Below, piece by piece: positions 5,560-10,326 of a stretch of 10,326 bases of DNA. The stretch comes from JAFGTE01 sp965369305 (GTDB lineage Bacteria; Patescibacteriota; Gracilibacteria; UM-FILTER-43-11), in NCBI GenBank assembly GCA_965369305.1, contig CBDUQG010000036.1, forward strand, positions 1 through 10,326. The letters run 5' to 3'. Position numbers and translations under genes: made by a program. The first letter of the stretch is position 1. Each line of letters opens with the position of its first letter. A model generated the notes under the pieces. The model had not been told where the DNA came from, searched no databases, and worked only from the letters and a program-made list of their open reading frames with translations.

Positions 5560-7665
5560 ATGAAAAATATAAACTCAAAACTTAAAAGACTTCGACGAAG
5601 AAATGTCGCTAAAGGAACCACCTTTGTGGAGCTACTCCTATATATAGCGATTTTTCTCGTTCTGACACCTATCCTGCTTTCGGTAGCAGTGAACTCACTG
5701 AACACCAGCAGGCAATATACTGTAGAACGACAAGTTAGTAGTGATAGCCAGTTCACCGCTGAAAGGATTTACGATCTGATTGTAGATGCCAAGCGCGTTG
5801 ATATTCTGGATTCCAGATTGAACGACGAATTTGGAAGGCTTTCTTTAATCATGCAGGATGATAGTAATGTCATCATTGAACTAAATTCAGCGACAAAAGC
5901 TGTTGAGATCACTGAAGGTGGCGTGACAGCCAATCTCACTTCAACAGAAAACCGATTTGATCAACTCTTCTTCGAAAAAATCGAAGATGAGGTCGATGAT
6001 CCAGAAATCGCTCTGGGTATAAATGTAAGGATGAAAAGTGCCGGTCAGGAAATCACGAGCATTGAACAAGACCACACACTGTCAGCGAATTTAGAACGGG
6101 GTGACTTTGATGGAGATGGTTGTCCGGACTTCATAGATAAGTTCCCACGCCATGCAGAATGTTGTGGTGATGGTGATGAAGATGGAATTTGTAACGAACT
6201 GGATAACTGTGTCTTAGCTTACAACCCCTTCCAGGAAGACTATGACTCTGATGGAATTGGTGATAGCTGCGATGCTTCAGCCTTCGTTGATGGTGGCGAA
6301 GGTGGAGGTGGAGGTGGAGGAGCCTTCAACTGTAGCCCGGACCAGCAATTACTTGATCTGATCTATCAGGAGCCACCACTACCAAGCTCAACTCTCAAGC
6401 AGATCATGCTGAGCTCATCCCCTCTTCCACCAACTGTATTGCAGGCGCTAATTGATGAACATCCACTACTGACCAACAGTCACTTTAGACAGGTGTTCAT
6501 TGCAAACGTAAAGCTGACTGATGAGATTCGTGATGCCGTGGATGACATGACGACAATCAATTTCTTCAACAAGTTCTTGATTCAGCTAGCAGACTCTCTT
6601 GCAGAGTTCATTCCGTGGCTCGGACTGGACAACAATGAATACACTGAATATCAGCTCACATTCATTTCAGACGCAGGTGAAGGTGAAGATTGGACAAATC
6701 GAATCAATTATCACAACGCAGATTTCCCATTGTGTTCACAGCCTGAAAGTCAGAAGACAGACATTTTTGTAATTGACGTTCTCAACGGAACCGACTCAAT
6801 TGATGTCACCACAGTGACAGATTCTCTCACAGCAGACTTCACTATTACCGAAGCTGAGCCGTATGTTCTGGACGACAACGGATTCTCGGTGGAGCTCAAT
6901 GAGCATTCACTGAATTCTTATGCCATCTTGGTTAGTTCAACCAACTGTACGGAAGAGCTAAATTCGATTGAATTCGACTTTGGCCCAGGAGCCGACATAT
7001 ACAATCCTGTTGATACCAGCTCTGATTACACTGCCGGACGTTATACCTCATACTGTGAAGGAGGTTGTGCCACTGAATGCGGCGATGCCGGTTCCGGGAT
7101 CATTACCACTCACGTTTACACAGACCGATGTTACCGTTGGGACGATGCCTTCCCGGAATGGTGCTCACACTGGTTCACCTTTGAGGATGATGATGGTGAA
7201 AATCCAGCCTTCATCGGGGGGACACAAGAAGGTGAAGAGGAACTATATTGGGAAAAAACCTTCAAGCTCATTTTGACACAACTGCAACTTGATAACCTTG
7301 AGAGTATCACAATAGCTGGTGAGTTTGCCTATCAAAGCCTGACTCAATTCTTCTGCGACACACTGGAAAGTAGCTGCCCTATAAATGGAACACTTGTTGA
7401 TACTCAAAATGTAGAACTATACAACTATGAAGATGAGGAGTGGGTGGTTATTGGAGAACTTGGACTAGATGGCGCAACCAGCGACCAGCAAACCTTTGAA
7501 GTACTTTACGATGGAGCCGATCTGCTTGAATTTGTAAGCTCAGGAAGCGACCAGAAAGTACTGACCAGAGTGGAATTCCACTGGGACGGCGTTCCGCCGG
7601 AGGGATCTGAAAGCGCCCCATCTTTCATGCTCATCGACTATCTGACAGCTCATCTAAAGTGGTAA
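5560..7665 (+). CDS. Giant prepilin-like protein: GspJ/PilW-like pilin with ~520-residue calcium-motif and cysteine-rich extension
   Basis: This 701-residue protein begins as a normal class III prepilin. A basic leader ends AKG (Gly19), then TTFVELLLYIAIFLVLTPIL, with Glu24 at mature position 5. Residues 20-180 look like a complete GspJ/PilW-type pilin and have no cysteine. The extension follows: thrombospondin type 3-like Asp-rich motifs (182-238), a glycine linker (245-254), a 15-residue helical repeat array (258-330), then a large, probably beta-rich region (about 360-701). All 16 cysteines lie in the extension: 188, 201, 202, 211, 217, 237, 258, 392, 463, 499, 503, 507, 524, 535, 599 and 606. 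This even number suggests disulfides and an extracellular location. The C-terminal portion, with VELYNYEDEEWVVIGEL (618-634) and FMLIDYLTAHLKW (689-701), resembles a galactose-binding-like beta-sandwich, but this is only pattern impression. As third of four prepilins it probably sits in the pilus tip complex. Adhesion or surface sensing is inferred. The ATG lies one base after the previous stop. Confidence 0.9.
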   Translation: MKNINSKLKRLRRRNVAKGTTFVELLLYIAIFLVLTPILLSVAVNSLNTSRQYTVERQVSSDSQFTAERIYDLIVDAKRVDILDSRLNDEFGRLSLIMQDDSNVIIELNSATKAVEITEGGVTANLTSTENRFDQLFFEKIEDEVDDPEIALGINVRMKSAGQEITSIEQDHTLSANLERGDFDGDGCPDFIDKFPRHAECCGDGDEDGICNELDNCVLAYNPFQEDYDSDGIGDSCDASAFVDGGEGGGGGGGAFNCSPDQQLLDLIYQEPPLPSSTLKQIMLSSSPLPPTVLQALIDEHPLLTNSHFRQVFIANVKLTDEIRDAVDDMTTINFFNKFLIQLADSLAEFIPWLGLDNNEYTEYQLTFISDAGEGEDWTNRINYHNADFPLCSQPESQKTDIFVIDVLNGTDSIDVTTVTDSLTADFTITEAEPYVLDDNGFSVELNEHSLNSYAILVSSTNCTEELNSIEFDFGPGADIYNPVDTSSDYTAGRYTSYCEGGCATECGDAGSGIITTHVYTDRCYRWDDAFPEWCSHWFTFEDDDGENPAFIGGTQEGEEELYWEKTFKLILTQLQLDNLESITIAGEFAYQSLTQFFCDTLESSCPINGTLVDTQNVELYNYEDEEWVVIGELGLDGATSDQQTFEVLYDGADLLEFVSSGSDQKVLTRVEFHWDGVPPEGSESAPSFMLIDYLTAHLKW
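6103..6273 (+). other. Thrombospondin type 3-like calcium-binding module in the giant pilin
   Basis: Residues 182-238 contain DFDGDGCPDFIDKFP (182-196) and GDGDEDGICNELDNC (203-217). The second runs into YNPFQEDYDSDGIGDSCD (221-238). This is the DxDxDG...D..DNC...NP.Q.D.D.DG.GD.CD pattern of thrombospondin type 3 repeats, whose Asp side chains bind calcium and whose Cys residues pair. It starts directly after the pilin domain and so acts as the stalk between the pilus and the distal region. Metal binding itself is inferred from the family. Confidence 0.85.
6301..6321 (+). repeat. Glycine-coding GGTGGA hexanucleotide repeat
   Basis: Three tandem GGTGGA copies plus GGA encode Gly248-Gly254, extending the linker that begins GGE at 245-247. 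It separates the calcium module from the 15-residue repeat array. A gain or loss of one hexamer would change the linker by two glycines without a frameshift. Confidence 0.8.
6331..6549 (+). repeat. Degenerate 15-residue protein repeat array (about five units)
   Basis: Residues 258-330 of the giant pilin break into units of exactly 15: CSPDQQLLDLIYQEP (258), PLPSSTLKQIMLSSS (273), PLPPTVLQALIDEHP (288), LLTNSHFRQVFIANV (303), and a partial unit from KLTDEIRDAV (318). Leu recurs at unit position 2 and Pro/Thr at position 3 in units 2-5. Position 7 is Leu or Phe in units 1-4, and position 10 is Ile, Leu or Val in all five. Each unit probably forms a short helix after a Pro or Thr cap. The first and last units are the weakest. 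I do not recognise a named family. Confidence 0.6.
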
Positions 7666-7668
7666 TCA

Positions 7669-8139
7669 ATGTTAAATAAAAAACCCGAAAACAAAGGTTT
7701 TATTGCCATCATCAGCTTGCTGATCATTGCAACAATCAGCATGGTACTCGCTATCACCATTCTCAAAGACGGTGTCGAAAATGCATCCCTGTCCCTATCC
7801 AGCATTTACTATGAGGATGCTAGAATCAATGCCGGAATCTGCCTGGAAGACACGCTAATGAGAATAAAGCTGGAAGATCAATTCAATCAAAATTTGAATT
7901 ACTCAATCACCACAGAAGACGGATGCACAACAAATATCTCCTGGCAAACACCTCAGCAAGTACAACCTGGGTTAACTGAAACACTAGTAGACCTAACGGT
8001 TACAGGTACCGCTCAAAATTTCAGCAGAAGTTTCGACTATGATCTGAAAATCAAAAAATATGATGTGAATTACACAGATGGATCACTCGAATATACAAAC
8101 AACATAAACATTATTTCAATCGAAGAGATAACAAGCTAA
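7669..8139 (+). CDS. Prepilin-like minor pilin without Glu5, PilX/GspK position
   Basis: This 156-residue protein has a short basic leader ending NKG (Gly10), then FIAIISLLIIATISMVLAITIL. Mature position 5 is Ile15 rather than Glu. GspK and PilX-type subunits, which occupy or organise the pilus tip, commonly lack this Glu because no subunit precedes them to be neutralised. The soluble part has ARINAGICLEDTLMRI (51-66), with Cys58, and DGCTTNI (84-90), with Cys86, which could form one disulfide. This resembles a small PilX-like family I associate with Patescibacteria T4P loci. Its place as fourth prepilin, next to the PilM-PilN gene, fits the PilX/GspK slot. It is much shorter than typical GspK (about 300 residues), so GspK homology across the soluble domain is not claimed. 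It begins three bases after the giant pilin and abuts the next gene with no spacer. Confidence 0.8.
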   Translation: MLNKKPENKGFIAIISLLIIATISMVLAITILKDGVENASLSLSSIYYEDARINAGICLEDTLMRIKLEDQFNQNLNYSITTEDGCTTNISWQTPQQVQPGLTETLVDLTVTGTAQNFSRSFDYDLKIKKYDVNYTDGSLEYTNNINIISIEEITS

Positions 8140-9780
8140 ATGTTTAGAAACAAACTTAAAAAATATGTAGGCCTTCTCATCAAAAGTCACGAAATTGTGG
8201 CGGTTGAAGTAACGAACAAAAAAGGGAAACCTGATGTCAGCAATTATTCAAAGGTTGTTATCGAAGAGGGTATTGTGGGTGACGGAGCAGCAGTCGTCGA
8301 TAGCGATAAATTCAAAGAAGCCATTCAGTCACTCTTTAAAAACGCCATGAACGGTGTAATTAAGGCAGACGAAGTGTTTATTGCATTACCTGAAGAACGC
8401 ACCTTTAGTCATCAGATCATCATCCCCTCAGACAGAAGTGATGACCTTGATTTCATTAAAGAAAGGGCCAAAGATTTCATTCCCATTGAACTTGAAAAGG
8501 CCGCCTTCGACTACAAGGTGATCAAGAAAAATGAAGACAAAACCCTGAGGATCAGATTCGTTGCCACCCAAAGCAGCATAGTCAATGCCATCATTACGAG
8601 CCTAAAAGAAGTGGGCATCAGGGTCATTAAAGCAGGCATCGATATTGATGCCCTCATTGAGAGTTTTGACAGCGAAATAAACCAGAATGAAGGTGACTTC
8701 CTGCTGGTCAATATGGATCTGAAACGAGATCTGCTTAGTATTAATTTCAAAAACGGAGTAAGCCATAAAATCATCTCAAGGAGAGATAAAGCCAGTACCA
8801 TTCAGCAAGTGAGCACCGCCCTGAATCTGACATCACATGAAGCACTGGAAGAGGAACTCGTTAAAATGAGAAGTGGAGAATCATCAGGTGAAACTCAAAC
8901 AAAGCTTGCTGAAGTTTTCGCAAGTCAGCTCGAAAGACTTGAGCAGGAAATTGACAACTTGCTGAAAGTAACGAGCGTTGAAGGTGACGTAAAAATATCA
9001 AAAATTTATCTCACTGGACCACTTTCCAGCATTCCAACGGTGAAAGAACGCTTAGAAAAACGCTTCCCGGATGTACAAATCGAGAAGCAGGTTGCTTACA
9101 CTGAGGTAGCCTTTGAAGCAGAAAACCACCTGCTGGAAGCCATAGGCCTAGGAATAAACCAGATCACCGGAAATCAGAAAAAGGAATTCAACCTCCTGCC
9201 TGAGGCAAAGAAAGAGGAGCTCAATACAGACCTATTTATACCCAAACTCAAAAAGTATCTGCTTGCAGCCATTCTTATATTAGCCATACCTGTCATTCAA
9301 TTAGGAATACAGGCAACGGGGAATTTTATCGATTATCAGGTCAAAACACAGGAGGTCGTCATATTGAGCGAGCAGTCACTCAATCCATATCTACGCGGCG
9401 TTGCAAAAATGAAACAGGAAAGGGCCCAGGTTCAGCAACAAATCCTGGCAGTTTTGGATCAGTCTGTGCCGGTCAGCATCGTTCTGAAGTCACTGGACTT
9501 ATACAATCGGGAAGATATCGTACTCAAAAGTGTGAACTATCGCAGTGACGCTGATAGCGAAATATCTGAAATCATGATTACTGCCGAAATTAAAGACAGG
9601 CCAAGCACTGAAGCATTTGTTGAGGAATTAGAAAGCAATGAGCTATTTGAAGAAGTCATATCCCCTCTTTCCAATTTGGTAGGGAAAGGAAAACGATTAG
9701 TAAAAATTGATCTTGTAGTAAACAACAATAAGATTATAGAAGTGTTCGAAAGCTTAAACCAACCTGAAGAAAATGAGTAA
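8140..9780 (+). CDS. pilM-pilN: PilM-PilN fusion, T4P alignment-complex protein
   Basis: This 546-residue protein joins two usually separate T4P components. Residues 1-345 match PilM, an actin-like cytoplasmic protein: YVGLLIKSHEIVAVEV at the start, FLLVNMDLKRDLLSI (187-201), and IYLTGPLSSIPTVKERL (289-305). Residues 347-546 match PilN: FNLLPEAKK (350-358) is the PilN N-terminal peptide that binds PilM, followed by a transmembrane helix (about 373-393), a helical stretch (about 400-440) and a small alpha/beta domain (about 445-535) ending VKIDLVV. The single frame has no stop or slippery site between halves. The nucleotide-contact motifs of the PilM half are altered: the usual GIDIG, LLVDIG and TGG patterns read GLLIK, LLVNMD and TGP, so ATP binding is doubtful. 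It should link the cytoplasmic ring around the motors to the extracytoplasmic PilO. The ATG directly follows the previous TAA, and its end overlaps the PilO-like gene by eight bases. Confidence 0.9.
   Translation: MFRNKLKKYVGLLIKSHEIVAVEVTNKKGKPDVSNYSKVVIEEGIVGDGAAVVDSDKFKEAIQSLFKNAMNGVIKADEVFIALPEERTFSHQIIIPSDRSDDLDFIKERAKDFIPIELEKAAFDYKVIKKNEDKTLRIRFVATQSSIVNAIITSLKEVGIRVIKAGIDIDALIESFDSEINQNEGDFLLVNMDLKRDLLSINFKNGVSHKIISRRDKASTIQQVSTALNLTSHEALEEELVKMRSGESSGETQTKLAEVFASQLERLEQEIDNLLKVTSVEGDVKISKIYLTGPLSSIPTVKERLEKRFPDVQIEKQVAYTEVAFEAENHLLEAIGLGINQITGNQKKEFNLLPEAKKEELNTDLFIPKLKKYLLAAILILAIPVIQLGIQATGNFIDYQVKTQEVVILSEQSLNPYLRGVAKMKQERAQVQQQILAVLDQSVPVSIVLKSLDLYNREDIVLKSVNYRSDADSEISEIMITAEIKDRPSTEAFVEELESNELFEEVISPLSNLVGKGKRLVKIDLVVNNNKIIEVFESLNQPEENE
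9773..9780 (+). other. Eight-base gene overlap ATGAGTAA (PilMN stop / PilO start)
   Basis: The PilO-like ATG lies in the +1 frame relative to the PilM-PilN gene, whose TAA ends at 9780. This is an arrangement typical of termination-reinitiation coupling. It fits two proteins expected to assemble in equal numbers. Confidence 0.75.
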
Positions 9781-10326
9781 GGAGAAATTAAAAAGAACCA
9801 CCGGCGCGATCATGCAAAACAAACCTGTCAGGGTGATGATGCTGCTTACCTTTCTATTTATCGCTATCAATATTTCCCTGATTATCATAAGCGTCTCCTA
9901 CAGAAACAGGTCCAGTGAAATGGATATAGAAATTGAAAAAGTTCAGGCTGAACTAAAAAACATCCAGAAAACCGTGACGGAAGAAGTGGAACCTCTGGAC
10001 GAAGAAAATGGCAAAAGAACCTTTGCCCCATACGAGGAAATTGTTCCGTTCATCAGCCTGCTCGAAAATCTTTTCGGGTTAATTGATCCTGAGGCACAAA
10101 TAACAATCAGGAATGAAGAGAGTCAAATATTGGCTAACAGATACGCAGACTATGAAATAAAGCTAAATGCCAGGAATAAAGAAAAGCTTTTATTCAAAGC
10201 ACTAGATGAACTATATAAGTCCAAATATGTCACTCGGGTTGTGAATTCAAACATCGATTATAAACTATCTCCGGATACTGAAATCAACGATCTCGAGAAT
10301 GCCAGTTTTGTAGTTCGGCTTTATTT
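9773..10326 (+). CDS. pilO: PilO-like T4P alignment-complex protein, 3' truncated
   Basis: This open frame begins at ATG 9773 and runs off the right edge without a stop, giving 184 complete codons. It starts MSKEKLKRTTG. One transmembrane helix (about 21-42: VMMLLTFLFIAINISLIIIS) follows a short basic cytoplasmic tail. Next comes a charged helical stretch (about 47-72) likely to be a coiled coil, then a soluble extracytoplasmic domain with alternating strands and helices. This architecture and the position directly after PilN fit PilO, which pairs with PilN through coiled coils and ferredoxin-like domains. No PilO sequence signature is strong enough alone, so the name rests mostly on topology and synteny. 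The start overlaps the upstream stop in ATGAGTAA, implying coupled translation and equal dosage with PilMN. The preceding GAAGAAA is only weakly Shine-Dalgarno-like. Confidence 0.75.
   Translation, partial: MSKEKLKRTTGAIMQNKPVRVMMLLTFLFIAINISLIIISVSYRNRSSEMDIEIEKVQAELKNIQKTVTEEVEPLDEENGKRTFAPYEEIVPFISLLENLFGLIDPEAQITIRNEESQILANRYADYEIKLNARNKEKLLFKALDELYKSKYVTRVVNSNIDYKLSPDTEINDLENASFVVRLY

Noticed and set aside
6968..7276. Open frame of 102 codons inside the giant pilin, same strand
   Set aside because: It lies wholly within a better-supported gene in another frame, has no start signal and encodes no recognisable domain.
5560..7665. The giant pilin as an artefactual fusion of a pilin and a separate secreted protein gene
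   Set aside because: The frame is continuous, with no stop, start-like context or composition shift at the junction near residue 180, and the extension has no signal peptide of its own.
1..10326. UGA-as-glycine genetic code (Gracilibacteria/Absconditabacteria)
   Set aside because: None of the ten reading frames contains an internal TGA, and glycines use ordinary GGN codons.

Overview
The window is one uninterrupted type IV pilus (T4P) operon on the + strand, cut at both ends. It contains ten coding regions with almost no intergenic DNA: gaps are 0 to 7 bases, and three junctions overlap. The most likely source is a member of the Candidate Phyla Radiation (Patescibacteria). This rests on the PilT style (Walker A with Gln, GPTGQGKTT), the response regulator placed beside the motor genes, and the style of the small pilins, including one with a DPNTKR...W...ITNW C-terminal pattern. 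It is inference from sequence style, and I cannot name a lineage within the group. The code looks standard: the reading frames have no internal TGA, which argues against the UGA-glycine lineages (Gracilibacteria, Absconditabacteria). All nine visible stop codons are TAA. Base composition is moderately AT-rich and looks even throughout, with no sign of a transferred island.

Layout, left to right. (1) Motor and platform block, 1-4567: PilT-like retraction ATPase (5' end missing), a receiver-like protein with a C-terminal zinc ribbon, PilB/GspE-like extension ATPase, and PilC/GspF-like inner-membrane platform. (2) Pilin block, 4571-8139: four class III (prepilin-like) genes in an order resembling GspH-I-J-K / FimU-PilV-PilW-PilX. 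The third is greatly enlarged: about 180 residues of ordinary pilin are followed by about 520 residues carrying thrombospondin type 3-like calcium motifs, a glycine linker, a 15-residue repeat array and a cysteine-rich C-terminal region. The fourth lacks the usual Glu at mature position 5, as GspK/PilX-type tip subunits do. (3) Alignment block, 8140-10326: a PilM-PilN fusion followed by a PilO-like gene that runs off the window.

How they work together. PilB would drive polymerisation and PilT depolymerisation through PilC. PilMN and PilO would form the cytoplasmic-to-extracytoplasmic alignment complex. The four minor pilins would prime the pilus and cap its tip. The oversized third pilin is the best candidate for the surface-exposed adhesive part, possibly doing the job that the separate tip protein PilY1 does in proteobacteria. 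The receiver protein between the two opposing motors has Glu where the phosphorylated Asp should be, so it may be a fixed-state adaptor rather than a phospho-switch. No prepilin peptidase, secretin, PilP or obvious major pilin lies in the window.

There is no stretch over 300 bases without a gene, and I see no RNA gene, mobile element, CRISPR array, convincing promoter or terminator. The operon promoter must lie upstream of base 1.
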